From Stenotrophomonas sepilia (lineage in GTDB: Bacteria > Pseudomonadota > Gammaproteobacteria > Xanthomonadales > Xanthomonadaceae), in NCBI RefSeq assembly GCF_003244875.1, contig NZ_LXXZ01000026.1, positions 285,175-349,174 on the forward strand: DNA of 64,000 bases. Direction: 5' to 3'. Below, piece after piece: positions 11,761-21,872 of this stretch. Every line of letters begins with the position of its first letter. The stretch's first letter is position 1. The position numbers and the translations under genes are program-made. Under the pieces are notes generated by a model. That model saw only the letters and a list, made by a program, of their open reading frames with translations. It was not told where the DNA came from and made no database searches.

Positions 11761-12489
11761 TTATTCCAGGTTGACCGACGAGGCCAGCACGTAGCCTTCG
11801 TTGCGCACGGTCTTGATCAGTCCATCCGGGCCACCATCGTCGCCCAGCTTGTTGCGCAGGCGGCTGACCTGCAGGTCGATCGCGCGGTCCTGAGCCTCGT
11901 AGTTGCGGCCACTGCTGAGCGCGACCAGCTGCTCGCGCGACAGCACCTTGTTGGCGTGGGCGATGAACACCCGCAGCAGGCGGAACTCGGCGCCGGACAG
12001 CACCACCACGCGGCCATCCGGATCGACCAGGTGGCGATGCTCCAGGTCGAATACCCAGCGCGAGAAACGCGCGCGGCGTACCGCCAGTGGTTCCAGGTTG
12101 GCCGGCAGCGCCTCGGTCCGGCGCAGCACGTTGCGGATGCGCGCCAGCAGCTCGCGCGGCTCGAACGGCTTGGCCAGGTAGTCGTCGGCGCCCATTTCCA
12201 GGCCCAGCACGCGGTCGATCGGCTCGGCGCGCGCGGTCAGCATGATCACCGGCGTGTTCGAACGCGCACGCAGGTCACGGCACAGGGTCAGACCATCCTC
12301 GCGCGGCAGGTTGAGGTCCAGCACGATCAGGTCCACGTGCTCGCGGTCCAGCAGCTGGCGCATGGCGGTGCCATCGGCCGCAGTGCTCACCTGGTAGCCG
12401 GCGCGGCCGAGCTGCTCGGCCAGCAGCGTGCGGATGTCGTTGTCGTCGTCGACGATCAGCAGTCGATGCATCGGGTTTTCAGTCTCCAT
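11761..12489 (-). CDS. macR: OmpR-family response regulator next to MacABC
   Basis: Transcription factor partner of the adjacent kinase, 242 residues. It has a receiver domain with the acidic pair (IVDDDND), the phospho-accepting Asp in VDLIVLDLNLP and the Lys in LAKPFEP. A winged-helix DNA-binding domain follows (ending VSRLRNKLGDD and IKTVRNEGYVL). The ATG at 12489 is preferred; MHRLLIV at 12471 is an alternative. It is divergent from macA, and the 204-base gap between them probably holds both promoters. Symbol provisional. Confidence 0.92.
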   Translation of the reverse strand: METENPMHRLLIVDDDNDIRTLLAEQLGRAGYQVSTAADGTAMRQLLDREHVDLIVLDLNLPREDGLTLCRDLRARSNTPVIMLTARAEPIDRVLGLEMGADDYLAKPFEPRELLARIRNVLRRTEALPANLEPLAVRRARFSRWVFDLEHRHLVDPDGRVVVLSGAEFRLLRVFIAHANKVLSREQLVALSSGRNYEAQDRAIDLQVSRLRNKLGDDGGPDGLIKTVRNEGYVLASSVNLE

Positions 12490-12693
12490 GTCGCGATCAT
12501 CCCGTGTCGGCAGCTGAACCGCATCCGGGGCAATGCGTACCAGTGTATCCACCCGCGGGCGGGATACCTGTGGTTACGCCTGTTCACCGACAGTGTTACA
12601 TACAGACATACCCCGAGGATTGAGCCGTCCATCGCCCGGTCTTCACAATGCCCATCAACGCCGCCTTCGCGGCCTCGAGAGTGAAGCCACGAC

Positions 12694-13932
12694 GTGACGT
12701 TCCGCCTGCTGCCAGCGACCCACCGGAGTCGCCTGATGCTGATCGCCCTGCTCGCCCTGATCGTCGCCGCGACCGCCTGGTGGCTGCTGCGCAAGCCCGC
12801 CGCCCCGGCGGTGGCAACCTCGCCGGTCAGCCGCGGTGACATTGAACAAACGGTGGATGCCACCGGCGTGATCGACGCCTACAAGCTGGTCAGCGTCGGC
12901 GCGCAGGCCTCGGGCCAGATCAAATCGCTGAAGGTACAGCTGGGCGACACCGTGAAGGAAGGCGACCTGATCGCCGAGATCGATGCCACCACCCAGCAGA
13001 ACCAGGTGCTCAACGCGCAGGCCTCGCTGGACCAGGTCACTGCCCAGCGCGCGGTGCAGCAAGCCACCCTGCGCCAGGCCGAACTGGAGTTCGCGCGCCA
13101 GCAGCAGATGCTGGCCGCCGAGGCCACCTCGCGCCAGGAATACGATGCCGCCGAGGCACAGCTGAAGACCGCCCGCGCCCAACTGCAGTCCTACGAGGCG
13201 CAGATCAAGGGCCGCGAAACCGAGCTGGGCACCGCCCGCGCCAACCTGGCCTACACCCGCATCACCGCACCGATGGACGGCACCGTGGTCGCGGTGGTGG
13301 CCGAAGAAGGCCGTACCGTGAACGCCAACCAGACCGCACCGACCATCGTCATGCTGGCGCGGCTGGACGTGGTCACCGTCAATGCCGAGATCTCCGAGGC
13401 CGACGTGGTCAAGATCAAGCCCGGCATGCCGGTGTACTTCACCACCCTGGGCGACCCGGACCGCAAGTATCACGCCACGCTGCGCCAGATCAATCCGGCG
13501 CCGGCCTCGATCGCCAACGAAAGCTCCTCCAGCTCCAGCAGTTCGTCCAGTTCCAGTTCCAGCAGCGCGGTCTACTACAACGCGCTGTTTGATGTGGAAA
13601 ACCCGGACGGTACGCTGCGCATCGACATGACCGCGCAGGTCTCGGTACTGCTCAAGCAGGCCAAGGGCGTGCTGATGGTGCCGGCGGTGGCACTGGGACC
13701 GAAGCGCCGTGGCGATGAGCGGATGGTGCGGGTGCTGGACGACGAGGGCCAACCGCAGCCGCGCAAGGTCACCGTGGGCATCAACAACGGCGCCTCGGCC
13801 GAGATCCTGTCCGGCTTGAAGGAAGGCGAGCGCGTGGTGGTCGGCGAAGCCGGTGCGGCCGGTGCCAGCACCGGCGGCAACCGCGGCGGCATGCAGATGC
13901 GGGTCGGTGGCCCGGGCATGGGGCGCCGATGA
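12694..13932 (+). CDS. macA: MacA periplasmic adaptor of an ABC-type efflux pump
   Basis: Membrane-fusion protein that bridges MacB and the outer-membrane channel. The 412-residue product has one N-terminal helix ([19 protein letters not shown]), paired lipoyl half-motifs ([20 protein letters not shown] and [12 protein letters not shown]), a long coiled-coil hairpin between them and a C-terminal barrel. Residues 277-291 are an uninterrupted run of 15 serines encoded by mixed AGC/TCC/AGT/TCG codons. The start is a GTG with a poor ribosome binding site; an in-frame ATG at 12736 would remove the basic N-tip. It overlaps macB by 4 bases. Confidence 0.93.
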   Translation: MTFRLLPATHRSRLMLIALLALIVAATAWWLLRKPAAPAVATSPVSRGDIEQTVDATGVIDAYKLVSVGAQASGQIKSLKVQLGDTVKEGDLIAEIDATTQQNQVLNAQASLDQVTAQRAVQQATLRQAELEFARQQQMLAAEATSRQEYDAAEAQLKTARAQLQSYEAQIKGRETELGTARANLAYTRITAPMDGTVVAVVAEEGRTVNANQTAPTIVMLARLDVVTVNAEISEADVVKIKPGMPVYFTTLGDPDRKYHATLRQINPAPASIANESSSSSSSSSSSSSSSAVYYNALFDVENPDGTLRIDMTAQVSVLLKQAKGVLMVPAVALGPKRRGDERMVRVLDDEGQPQPRKVTVGINNGASAEILSGLKEGERVVVGEAGAAGASTGGNRGGMQMRVGGPGMGRR

Positions 13933-15887
13933 GCACGACGGCGCCGCTGCTGCGCCTGCGCGACCTGCGACGTGAATTCCCGGCCGGCGACGATGTGATC
14001 GCCGTACTGCGCGACGTCCATCTCGACATCCACGCCGGCGAGATGGTCGCCATCGTTGGCCAGTCCGGCTCGGGCAAGTCGACGCTGATGAACATCCTCG
14101 GCTGCCTTGACCGTCCCACTCGCGGCAGCTACCAAGTGGCCGGCCGCGAAACCGGAAAGATGGAGCCGGACGAACTGGCCGAACTGCGCCGCGAGCATTT
14201 TGGTTTCATCTTCCAGCGCTACCACCTGCTCGGCGACCTCGACGCGCGCGGCAATGTGGAAGTGCCGGCCGTTTACGCCGGCAGTCCCGGGCCGGTGCGC
14301 AACGCGCGTGCCGAGCAACTGCTGCGGCGGCTGGGGCTGGGCGACCGCATGCATCACAAGCCAGGCCAGCTTTCCGGTGGCCAGCAGCAGCGCGTGTCGA
14401 TCGCACGCGCCCTGATGAACGGCGGCGAGGTGATCCTGGCCGACGAACCAACAGGCGCGCTCGATACGAAATCCGGTGAGGAAGTGATGGCGATCCTCGG
14501 CGAACTGCATGCCGAAGGCCACACCATCATCATCGTCACCCACGACATGAGCGTGGCCCAGCACGCGCAGCGCATCATCGAGATCCGCGATGGCGAGATC
14601 ATTGCCGACCGCGCCAATCCGGATGCGCCGAGTTACCGCGCCCAGCGCGAAGCCAGTACCGGCGTCGCCCACGGCAACAGCTGGCGGGCGGCCCGCGACC
14701 GCTTCACCGAAGCGTTCCGCATGGCGCTGCTGGCGATGAACGCCCATCGCCTGCGCACCTTCCTGACCATGCTCGGCATCATCATCGGCATCGCCTCGGT
14801 GGTCTCGGTGGTGGCGCTGGGCGTTGGCTCGCAGCAGCAGATCCTGCAGAACATCAGCGCGCTCGGCACCAACACCATCGACGTCTATCCAGGCCGTGGA
14901 TTCGGCGACATGCGGTCGGCGCGGGTACAGACGCTCAAGGCCAGCGATGCCGATGCACTGGCAAAGCAGAGCTACGTGGACAGCGCCACGCCCAGCGTGT
15001 CGACCTCGGTCACCGCGCGTTACCGCAACCAGTCGTCCACCGCCCAGGTCAGCGGCGTCGGCGAGCAGTTCTTCCGGGTCAAGGGCGTGACTCTGCTCAG
15101 TGGCAGCTTCTTCGATGCCGATGCAGTCAAGGGCCTGGGCCAGGTGGCGGTGATCGACGAGAACACCCAGACCCAGTTCTTCCCCGATGTCGACCCGGTC
15201 GGACAGGTGATCCTGCTCGGCAACGTGCCGGCACGCGTGGTCGGCGTGGCCAAGCGCCAGAGTTTCGGCTTCGGTGGCAGCACCAGCCTCAGCGTGTGGG
15301 TGCCCTACACCACGGTGATGTCGCGCATGCTCGGCCAGAGCCATGTCTCCAGCATCACCGTGCGCGTGGACGACAACACACCGATGGATGCCGCTCAGGA
15401 AGCGATCACCCGCCTGCTGACGATGCGCCACGGCACCGAGGATTTCTTCCTCAGCAACAGCGCGGAGATCCGCGACACCATCGAACAGACCACGCGCACG
15501 ATGACCCTGCTGATCGGCGCCATCGCCGCCATCGCGCTGCTGGTCGGCGGCATCGGCGTGATGAACATCATGCTGGTGTCGGTGACCGAGCGCACCCGAG
15601 AGATCGGGGTGCGCATGGCCGTCGGTGCACGACAAGGTGATATCCGCCAGCAGTTCCTGATCGAAGCGGTGCTGGTGTGCCTGCTCGGTGGCGTGCTCGG
15701 CATCGGCCTGGCCCTGCTGCTGGGCTCGATGATCGGCCGCTTCGCCAGCGACTTCCAGGTGCTGTTCTCCACCGCCTCGATTGTTGCCGCCTTCGCCTGC
15801 TCGACCCTGATCGGCGTGGCATTCGGCTTCCTGCCCGCGCGCAACGCCGCGCAGCTCGACCCGGTAGAGGCCCTGGCACGCGAATGA
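13929..15887 (+). CDS. macB: MacB ABC transporter ATPase/permease
   Basis: Mechanotransmitting ABC transporter that drives export of macrolides, peptides or lipids from the periplasm through MacA and an outer-membrane channel. It has 652 residues. The N-terminal ATPase carries Walker A (GQSGSGKST), LSGGQQQR and [14 protein letters not shown]1 ([23 protein letters not shown]) leads into a large periplasmic domain, and three helices of FtsX type follow at the C-terminus (with [17 protein letters not shown]). Start and stop both overlap neighbours by 4 bases, so this is a strict operon. Confidence 0.96.
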   Translation: MSTTAPLLRLRDLRREFPAGDDVIAVLRDVHLDIHAGEMVAIVGQSGSGKSTLMNILGCLDRPTRGSYQVAGRETGKMEPDELAELRREHFGFIFQRYHLLGDLDARGNVEVPAVYAGSPGPVRNARAEQLLRRLGLGDRMHHKPGQLSGGQQQRVSIARALMNGGEVILADEPTGALDTKSGEEVMAILGELHAEGHTIIIVTHDMSVAQHAQRIIEIRDGEIIADRANPDAPSYRAQREASTGVAHGNSWRAARDRFTEAFRMALLAMNAHRLRTFLTMLGIIIGIASVVSVVALGVGSQQQILQNISALGTNTIDVYPGRGFGDMRSARVQTLKASDADALAKQSYVDSATPSVSTSVTARYRNQSSTAQVSGVGEQFFRVKGVTLLSGSFFDADAVKGLGQVAVIDENTQTQFFPDVDPVGQVILLGNVPARVVGVAKRQSFGFGGSTSLSVWVPYTTVMSRMLGQSHVSSITVRVDDNTPMDAAQEAITRLLTMRHGTEDFFLSNSAEIRDTIEQTTRTMTLLIGAIAAIALLVGGIGVMNIMLVSVTERTREIGVRMAVGARQGDIRQQFLIEAVLVCLLGGVLGIGLALLLGSMIGRFASDFQVLFSTASIVAAFACSTLIGVAFGFLPARNAAQLDPVEALARE

Positions 15888-17323
15888 AGATGATGACCCG
15901 ACTGCCCTTCCCTGCCCCCTCGCGCCGGCTGCTGGCGGGTGCCGTTCTGCTCGCCCTGTCTGGCTGCGCCTCTGTCGGCCGCTATCCGGTGGCCGATCCC
16001 GACGTGGCGGCCCAGTATGGGCGTGGCGATGCCACCCTCAACGCACCGGCCGACGACCCGCGCAGCAGCCTGGACACACCGGGCCACGACATCCGCCAGG
16101 ACACCTGGTGGACCGGCTTCGGCGACGAGCGCCTGGACCGCCTGGTGGCGCAGGCGCTGGCCGCCAACAGCGACCTGGCCGCCGCCGGCCTGGCCGTGCA
16201 GCGTTCGCGCCTGCAGGCCGGCCTGGCCAGCAACGCGCTGTGGCCGCAGCCTTCGTCATCGGGCGTCAGCGGCAATGCCAGCCGCGCCACCGACCAGGCC
16301 GACGAATGGCGCCGCAGCTACTCCACCGGCGTATCGCTGGGCTGGGAGGTGGATCTGTGGGGACGCCTGCGCACCCAGCGCGACATCGCCCGCTGGGAAG
16401 CCGAAGCCAGCGAGGAAGACCGGCAGAATACCGCCCTGCTGGTGATCAGCGACACCATCACCCAGTACTGGAACCTGGCCTACCTGAACCAGTCGATCGC
16501 CACCGGCCAGGCCAACCTGGAGCGGCTGGAGCGCACCCGCGAACTGGTGCAGGCCCGCTTCGACGCCGGTGCGGTATCGCGCCTGGAAGTGCGCCAGGCG
16601 CTGCAGAACCTGCAATCGCAGCGCGCCTCGCAGAGCGCGCTGGAACAGCAGCGGGTGGAGGTGCGCAACGCACTGACCGTGCTGCTGGACGGCACGCCCT
16701 GGCCCCAGCAGGACGAACCGCAGGACCTGCTGGGCGCACACAGCCCGCGCATTGTCGAGGGGCTGCCGGCCGACCTGCTCGGCCGCCGCCCCGACCTGCG
16801 TGCGGCAGAACTCCGCCTGCGCAACAGCCTGAAGACCATCAGGGTCACCGCCACCCAGTACTACCCGGCGCTGAGCCTGACCGGCAGCCTCGGTTCCAGT
16901 GCGGCCTCGCTGGGCGATGTACTGCGCAATCCGGTGGCCACGCTGGGCGCCGGCCTTTCGCTGCCATTCCTCAACCTGCAGCGCGCGCAGCTGGATACCG
17001 ATATCGCCGGCACCAGCTATCAGATCGCCGCGACCAATTTCCGCAAGACGCTGTACACCGCGCTCTCGGAAGTGGACAACGCCCTGTCCGCGCGCGAGCA
17101 GCTGGCGCGCCAGGTCGCTGCCTCGCAGGCTTCGTACGAGGAAGCGGTGGAAGTGGAGCGCGCGCAGGAAGTGCGTTATCGCGTGGGTGCTACCGATCTG
17201 CGCACCTGGCTGGAAGCGCAGCAGACCCGGCGCGATGCCGAGCTGTCGCTGGCGCGCGTGCGCCAGGGCCAGCTGAACAACGACGTGACCCTGTTCAAGG
17301 CACTGGGTGGCAGCGCGGGGTAG
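15884..17323 (+). CDS. macC: TolC/OprM-type outer-membrane channel of the MacABC pump
   Basis: Outer-membrane efflux lipoprotein of 479 residues. A signal peptide with lipobox LALSGC puts the lipidated Cys at residue 28. Two OEP repeats follow, each with long helices and the conserved [16 protein letters not shown] region in the second. The ATG overlaps macB by 4 bases. Having the channel gene in the operon, unlike E. coli macAB, matches the three-gene MacABCsm arrangement of S. maltophilia. Confidence 0.93.
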   Translation: MKMMTRLPFPAPSRRLLAGAVLLALSGCASVGRYPVADPDVAAQYGRGDATLNAPADDPRSSLDTPGHDIRQDTWWTGFGDERLDRLVAQALAANSDLAAAGLAVQRSRLQAGLASNALWPQPSSSGVSGNASRATDQADEWRRSYSTGVSLGWEVDLWGRLRTQRDIARWEAEASEEDRQNTALLVISDTITQYWNLAYLNQSIATGQANLERLERTRELVQARFDAGAVSRLEVRQALQNLQSQRASQSALEQQRVEVRNALTVLLDGTPWPQQDEPQDLLGAHSPRIVEGLPADLLGRRPDLRAAELRLRNSLKTIRVTATQYYPALSLTGSLGSSAASLGDVLRNPVATLGAGLSLPFLNLQRAQLDTDIAGTSYQIAATNFRKTLYTALSEVDNALSAREQLARQVAASQASYEEAVEVERAQEVRYRVGATDLRTWLEAQQTRRDAELSLARVRQGQLNNDVTLFKALGGSAG

Positions 17324-17331
17324 CGGCTTCT

Positions 17332-17398
17332 TAGAGCCGAGCCCATGCTCGGCTGCTTTCCTGATCGGGTATGCGATAGCCGAGCGTGGGCTCGGCTC
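17332..17398. repeat. Facing SMAG-type palindromes between macC and rlmB
   Basis: Units TAGAGCCGAGCCCATGCTCG at 17332 onwards and GCCGAGCGTGGGCTCGGCT at 17379-17397 lie in opposite orientation in the gap between two convergent genes. They can act as a shared transcript-end structure. No other terminator is apparent here. Confidence 0.75.
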
Positions 17399-17404
17399 AA
17401 CAGA

Positions 17405-18148
17405 TCAACCGCGCTGGCGCACGGCCTCGAACAGGCTGACGCCGGCCGCGACGGAAACATTCAGACTCTCGATCTCGCCCGGCATCGGGATCTTGACCAG
17501 GCCATCGCAGTTCTCGCGGGTCAGGCGGCGCAGGCCATCGGCCTCGCCGCCCAGCACCAGCGCGATGTTGCCCTTCAGGTCCAGCTGGTACAGCGACGCG
17601 GTGGCCTCACCGGCCAGACCGTAGATCCACACGCCCTGCTTCTGCAGGTCCTTCAGGCAGCGCGACAGGTTGGTTACCGCCACCACCGGGATGAGGTCGG
17701 CGGCGCCGGCCGAGGTCTTGCGCACGGTGGCGTTGACCGTGGCCGACTTGTCCTTGGGGATGATCACTGCAGTCGCACCGGCCGCAGCGGCCGAGCGCAG
17801 GCAGGCACCCAGATTGTGCGGGTCCTGCACCTCGTCCAGCACCAGCAGCAGCGCCTTGCCCTCGGCCGCAGTGACAAGGCCTTCCAGCTCGTTCTCGCTG
17901 TAGGTGCGGGCGGCGGCATAGCGCGCGGCCACGCCCTGGTGGCGCACCGAGCCGCCCACACCGTCCAGCGCCTGGCTGTTCACCTTGCGCACGTCGATGC
18001 CCTTGCGGCGGGCGTTTTCCTCGATCTCGGTCAGGCGCGGGTTCTTCGCTCCGGCCTCGACCAGCACTTCGCGGACGTTCTCGGCGTCGTTCTCGATGGA
18101 GGAGGCGACGGCGTTGACGCCGACGATCCACTGGCTGTTCTTGCTCAT
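17405..18148 (-). CDS. rlmB: 23S rRNA (guanosine-2251-2'-O)-methyltransferase RlmB
   Basis: SPOUT-class enzyme that methylates the ribose of G2251 in 23S rRNA. The 247-residue product has the N-terminal substrate-binding domain (WIVGVNAVASSIE) and the three SPOUT motifs: NLGACLRSAAAAGATAVIIP, LVLGGEADGLRRLTRENCD and IPMPGEIESLNVSVAAGVSLFE. I use the ATG at 18148, because the frame open upstream crosses a palindromic repeat and another gene. In many bacteria rlmB follows rnr, as here, though with a small gene between. Confidence 0.95.
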   Translation of the reverse strand: MSKNSQWIVGVNAVASSIENDAENVREVLVEAGAKNPRLTEIEENARRKGIDVRKVNSQALDGVGGSVRHQGVAARYAAARTYSENELEGLVTAAEGKALLLVLDEVQDPHNLGACLRSAAAAGATAVIIPKDKSATVNATVRKTSAGAADLIPVVAVTNLSRCLKDLQKQGVWIYGLAGEATASLYQLDLKGNIALVLGGEADGLRRLTRENCDGLVKIPMPGEIESLNVSVAAGVSLFEAVRQRG

Positions 18149-18212
18149 GCGGGCGGGGACCGGAAAGGGGGTGGCTATGGTAGAGCATCGGTGGCGGCCG
18201 CGCTTCAAGGCC

Positions 18213-18235
18213 GCCGAGCATGGGCTCGGCTCTAC
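18213..18235. repeat. SMAG palindrome between rlmB and the GFA gene
   Basis: Single unit GCCGAGCATGGGCTCGGC followed by TCTAC at 18213-18235, read on the minus strand as GTAGA plus palindrome. Confidence 0.75.
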
Positions 18236-18242
18236 ACAAACC

Positions 18243-18725
18243 TCACCGGCTGCGCGGTGGCCAGTGCGGCGTGTCGTGGTCGGGGTGCTGGTGGGACACG
18301 ATCGTGGCCAGGAAGTCCAGGGCCGCGATGTCCTGCTCGGTACGCCGTACCGGCAGGCTGGCCAGGCTGTCGACGAAGGGCAGCTTGCGTTCGACCCCGT
18401 ACTGGATCGTCGGTGGCAGGCGTTCGGGTTTGTCGAACGCGCCGGCAGCCACCGCCACGCCATCGGGCGCTTCGTAGGTCAATGGCGTGCCGCAGTCTGC
18501 GCAGAAGCCACGCCGCACCACGTTGGACGACTGGAAATAGCGCGGCTGGCCGCGGGTCCAGCTGAACTGCACGCCGCGCACCGACACCAAGGGCGCGTAG
18601 AAGGCACCAAAGGCCTTCTGGCACATCCGGCAATGGCAGATCGAGCTGTCGGTCAGCGCGCCACGCACGTGGAAGCGGATCGCGCCGCACTGGCAACCGC
18701 CGCTGTATTCGGGTTGGCCTTGCAT
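18243..18725 (-). CDS. GFA-family (Mss4-fold) zinc protein
   Basis: Small 160-residue protein of the GFA family (glutathione-dependent formaldehyde-activating enzyme/centromere protein V domain). Zinc-ligand motifs are visible: GGCQCGAIRF, then CHCRMCQKAFGAF, then GFCADCGTPLTY. Many family members have no proven reaction, so I do not assign a substrate. The ATG at 18725 gives a standard-length domain; the frame upstream runs through a palindromic repeat. It lies between rnr and rlmB on the same strand but with repeats on both sides, so it may have been added to an older rnr-rlmB pair. Confidence 0.88.
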   Translation of the reverse strand: MQGQPEYSGGCQCGAIRFHVRGALTDSSICHCRMCQKAFGAFYAPLVSVRGVQFSWTRGQPRYFQSSNVVRRGFCADCGTPLTYEAPDGVAVAAGAFDKPERLPPTIQYGVERKLPFVDSLASLPVRRTEQDIAALDFLATIVSHQHPDHDTPHWPPRSR

Positions 18726-18739
18726 GCGATGTCTCCTGG

Positions 18740-18812
18740 TGGTGCCGGCCGCTGGCCGGCAACCCGTCGGTGCCGAGGGTGCCATGGATGCCGGCCAGCG
18801 GCCGGCACTACC
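18740..18812. repeat. Inverted pair of SMAG palindromes between rnr and the GFA gene
   Basis: Two palindromes face each other: GTGCCGGCCGCTGGCCGGCA near 18742-18761, and GATGCCGGCCAGCGGCCGGC at 18787-18806 followed by ACTAC. Together they can fold as two small hairpins or one large one. Confidence 0.75.
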
Positions 18813-18819
18813 ACGGTCA

Positions 18820-21285
18820 TCAATATTTCTCTTTCTTCCGCTTGGCCGGCTTGCCCCGCTCAGGCAGCGGCGGCAGCCCGTCACCCTCGTCCTCGCCCTT
18901 GTGTTCGACCAGCCGGAAGTCGATCTTGCGCTCTTCCATGCTGGCCTTCAGCACCAGGATGCGCACGCGGTCGCCCAGCCGGTAGCTGCCGCCGCGGCGC
19001 TCGCCGGTCAGCGTCTTGCGGGTCGCGTCGAACTTGTAATAGTCCTGCGGCAGCTGGGTCACGTGGACCAAGCCCTGCACCTTCGACTCGTCCAGTTCCA
19101 CGAACAGGCCGAAGCTGGTCACGCCGCTGATCACGCCGTCGAACTGGCCGCCCACGTGCTTTTCCATCCACGCCGCGCGGTAACGCTCGTCGACCTCGCG
19201 CTCGGCCTCGTCGGCACGGCGCTCACGCTCGGAACACTGCAGCGCCAGCGCGGCCATCTCGCGGGCGTTGTAGGTGAACTTGTCCAGCGGCTTGCCGGAC
19301 AGCGCATGCTTGATCGCGCGGTGCACCAGCAGGTCGGGATAGCGACGGATCGGCGACGTGAAGTGCGCGTAGGCCTCCAGCGCCAGGCCGAAGTGGCCGT
19401 GGTTCTCCGGGCTGTAGATCGCCAGGCTCTGGCTGCGCAGCAACACCGACTCCAGCAGCGTCGCATCGGGGCGGTCGCGGATCTTCTTCAGCAGCTTGGT
19501 GTAGTCACCCGGGCGCACCTTCGACCACGGTGGCAGGCTCAGCTTGAACTCCTTGAGGAATTCCAGCAGGTCGGCGTACTTGGTTTCCGGCGGCTTCTCG
19601 TGGATGCGGTACGGGGCCGGCACATGGCGCGACAGCAGGTACTTCGCCGCCTCCACATTGGCCGCGATCATGCATTCCTCGATCAGCTTGTGCGCGTCGT
19701 TGCGCACCAGCATGCCGGCCTGGGTGACTTCACCACGGTTGTCCAGCACGAAGCGTACCTCGCTGCTTTCGAACTCGATGGCACCGCGCTTGGCACGTGC
19801 CTTTGACAGCACCTTGTACAGCTGGTGCAGGCGCTGCACCTGCGGCAGCAGGTCACCCATCCAGGCCTTGGTATCGGCATCGTCCTCGCCCACCGCCTTC
19901 CACACCTGGGTGTAGGTCAGGCGCGCGTGCGAATTCATCACCGCCTCGTAGAAGCGCGAATGCGTGACCAGGCCATCGCGGTCGATCTGCATGTCGCAGA
20001 CGAAGCACATGCGGTCGACCTTGGGCATCAGCGAGCAGATGCCATTGGACAACGTCTCCGGCAGCATCGGCACCACGAAGCCCGGGAAGTAGACCGAGGT
20101 GGCACGCTTCTGCGCTTCTTCGTCCAGCGGTGTGCCGGGGCGGACGTAGTTCGAAACATCGGCAATGGCCACCACCAGGCGGAAGCCATCGGCATTCGGC
20201 TCGCAGTACACCGCGTCGTCGAAGTCCTTGGCATCCTCGCCATCGATGGTAACCAGCGGCGTGCTGCGCAGATCGACACGATCGCCGATCATTGCCGGCT
20301 CGACCACCAGCGGCACCGAGGCGGCTTCGTCCAGCACCTCCTGCGGAAACTCGAACGGCAGTTCATGGCCGTGGATGGCGGTCTCCACCACCAGCGATGC
20401 GGTCAGCTTGTCGCCGAGCACGGCGATGATGCGGCCGATCGGCGGGCGGCGGCTGTCCGGGGCCTGGGTCAGTTCGCAGACCACCAGCTGGCCATCACGC
20501 GCGCCCCCGGTCTGGTCCGGCGGTACCTGCACGTTGCGCTGCACGCGCTTGTCGTCAGGTACCACGTAATTGATCCCCATCTCGACGCTGAAGCGGCCGA
20601 TCAGGCGGGTCATGCCGCGTTCGAGCACGCGCGCAATGCTGCCTTCGCGACGGCCACGGTGGTCGATGCCGGTCACGCGGGCCAGCACCTTGTCGCCGTG
20701 CATGACCTTGCGCATTTCATACGGCGGCAGGAACAGGTCGTCGCCGCCCTCGACCGGGCGCAGGAAGCCGAACCCCTCCGGGTTGGCGATCACCACGCCG
20801 GTGACCAGGTTCAGGGTCTGGATCGGGGCGAAGCCGCCGCGGCGGTTCTGCACCAGTTGGCCATCACGGACCATGGCACCAAGCCGGCGCGACAGCGCCT
20901 CGGCCCGATCCGGTGCGGTCAGGCCCAGGCGTGCCCCCAGTTCCTCGGCGGTCTGCGGCCCTTCGCAACGCTCCAGCAGGGCCAGGATGGCCTCGCGGCT
21001 GGCGATGGGCTGTTCGTATTTCTCTGCTTCGCGGGCGGCATAGGGATCGTCGATCACCTTGCCGGTCGGCGGCAGCTTGCGGCCCGGGGCCGGGCCGGGT
21101 GCTGCCGCATCAGCGGTGCGGACCTTGCGGCCGCGTGGCGGCGCACCGCCTTCATTCAATTCGGGGAACCAGCCCGGCAACGGCTTGCCCGGCTTGGTGG
21201 TGCGGGCTGCGCCCGCCTTCGGGCCCTTCTTCGGGCCTTGGCTGCGGGACTTGCTCCCGCCCTTGCTTGGTTTTTTGGTAGTCAT
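18820..21285 (-). CDS. rnr: Ribonuclease R
   Basis: Processive 3'-5' exoribonuclease that degrades structured RNA and takes part in trans-translation and rRNA quality control. The 821-residue product has a Lys/Gly-rich N-tail (KKPSKGGSKSRSQGPKKG), a helix-turn-helix region (REAILALLERCEGPQTAEEL), cold-shock domains and the RNB domain with catalytic aspartates in TIDGEDAKDFDDAVYC. An S1 domain (FDGVISGVTSFGLFVEL) and a basic C-tail follow. I use the ATG at 21285; the frame upstream passes through the neighbouring tRNA gene. Confidence 0.96.
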   Translation of the reverse strand: MTTKKPSKGGSKSRSQGPKKGPKAGAARTTKPGKPLPGWFPELNEGGAPPRGRKVRTADAAAPGPAPGRKLPPTGKVIDDPYAAREAEKYEQPIASREAILALLERCEGPQTAEELGARLGLTAPDRAEALSRRLGAMVRDGQLVQNRRGGFAPIQTLNLVTGVVIANPEGFGFLRPVEGGDDLFLPPYEMRKVMHGDKVLARVTGIDHRGRREGSIARVLERGMTRLIGRFSVEMGINYVVPDDKRVQRNVQVPPDQTGGARDGQLVVCELTQAPDSRRPPIGRIIAVLGDKLTASLVVETAIHGHELPFEFPQEVLDEAASVPLVVEPAMIGDRVDLRSTPLVTIDGEDAKDFDDAVYCEPNADGFRLVVAIADVSNYVRPGTPLDEEAQKRATSVYFPGFVVPMLPETLSNGICSLMPKVDRMCFVCDMQIDRDGLVTHSRFYEAVMNSHARLTYTQVWKAVGEDDADTKAWMGDLLPQVQRLHQLYKVLSKARAKRGAIEFESSEVRFVLDNRGEVTQAGMLVRNDAHKLIEECMIAANVEAAKYLLSRHVPAPYRIHEKPPETKYADLLEFLKEFKLSLPPWSKVRPGDYTKLLKKIRDRPDATLLESVLLRSQSLAIYSPENHGHFGLALEAYAHFTSPIRRYPDLLVHRAIKHALSGKPLDKFTYNAREMAALALQCSERERRADEAEREVDERYRAAWMEKHVGGQFDGVISGVTSFGLFVELDESKVQGLVHVTQLPQDYYKFDATRKTLTGERRGGSYRLGDRVRILVLKASMEERKIDFRLVEHKGEDEGDGLPPLPERGKPAKRKKEKY

Positions 21286-21370
21286 CGCCCTACATGGTAG
21301 CCGTTGACGGCGTGCAGAACGGGTCAGCGCCCGCCTTGGAGGCGTTGGATGAAATAATTTCAGGAAGTCG

Positions 21371-21399
21371 TTGACAGCTCCCGGATTCATCTTCACAAT
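21371..21399 (+). promoter_or_regulatory. Sigma-70 promoter of tRNA-Leu copy 1
   Basis: TTGACA at 21371-21376, a 17-base spacer, then CACAAT at 21394-21399, 14 bases before the tRNA. The same arrangement precedes all three copies. Confidence 0.75.
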
Positions 21400-21413
21400 T
21401 GCGCCTCTGGAAC

Positions 21414-21498
<85 letters not shown>

Positions 21499-21507
21499 AC
21501 GAAAAAA

Positions 21508-21534
21508 CTCCTCGCTTCGGCGGGGATTTTTTTT
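21508..21534 (+). terminator. Terminator of tRNA-Leu copy 1
   Basis: Stem CCTCGC/GCGGGG with TTCG tetraloop, followed by ATTTTTTTT, starting 10 bases after the tRNA. Confidence 0.8.
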
Positions 21535-21551
21535 GCCTGCGATCCGGTAGC

Positions 21552-21590
21552 GGGGTCGGATCCCTTTCCGAAGGAAAGGGCTCTGACCCC
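21552..21590. repeat. 39-base palindrome, copy A
   Basis: Outer arms GGGGTC/GACCCC and inner arms CCCTTTCC/GGAAAGGG around a GAA centre. A second copy with a different centre (ACC) lies at 32000-32038, so this is a dispersed element distinct from SMAG. It separates tRNA-Leu copies 1 and 2. Confidence 0.7.
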
Positions 21591-21661
21591 AAGCGAGTGA
21601 GATGGGGTCGTAGCCCATCTCGCAGGCGAAACCGGATCCACCCCCAGGCCCACAAAAATTG

Positions 21662-21690
21662 TTGACACCCCCGTAACAACACCCCATAAT
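21662..21690 (+). promoter_or_regulatory. Sigma-70 promoter of tRNA-Leu copy 2
   Basis: TTGACA at 21662-21667, a 17-base spacer and CATAAT at 21685-21690; tRNA start 14 bases later. Confidence 0.8.
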
Positions 21691-21703
21691 CTCGCTCCTC
21701 GAC

Positions 21704-21788
<85 letters not shown>

Positions 21789-21805
21789 CGTCGAGAATGA
21801 GAAAG

Positions 21806-21826
21806 ACCCGCGAAAGCGGGTTTTTT
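21806..21826 (+). terminator. Terminator of tRNA-Leu copy 2
   Basis: ACCCGC-GAAA-GCGGGT hairpin followed by TTTTT. The same hairpin terminates copy 3. Confidence 0.85.
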
Positions 21827-21872
21827 CATGCCTGTCATCCGGCATTGCCACGCCTCCCCGGGGCGGCCGGCG

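Noticed and set aside
13575..15635. Open frame of about 686 codons antisense to macB
   Set aside because: MacB motifs on the plus strand are unambiguous; the antisense frame has none.
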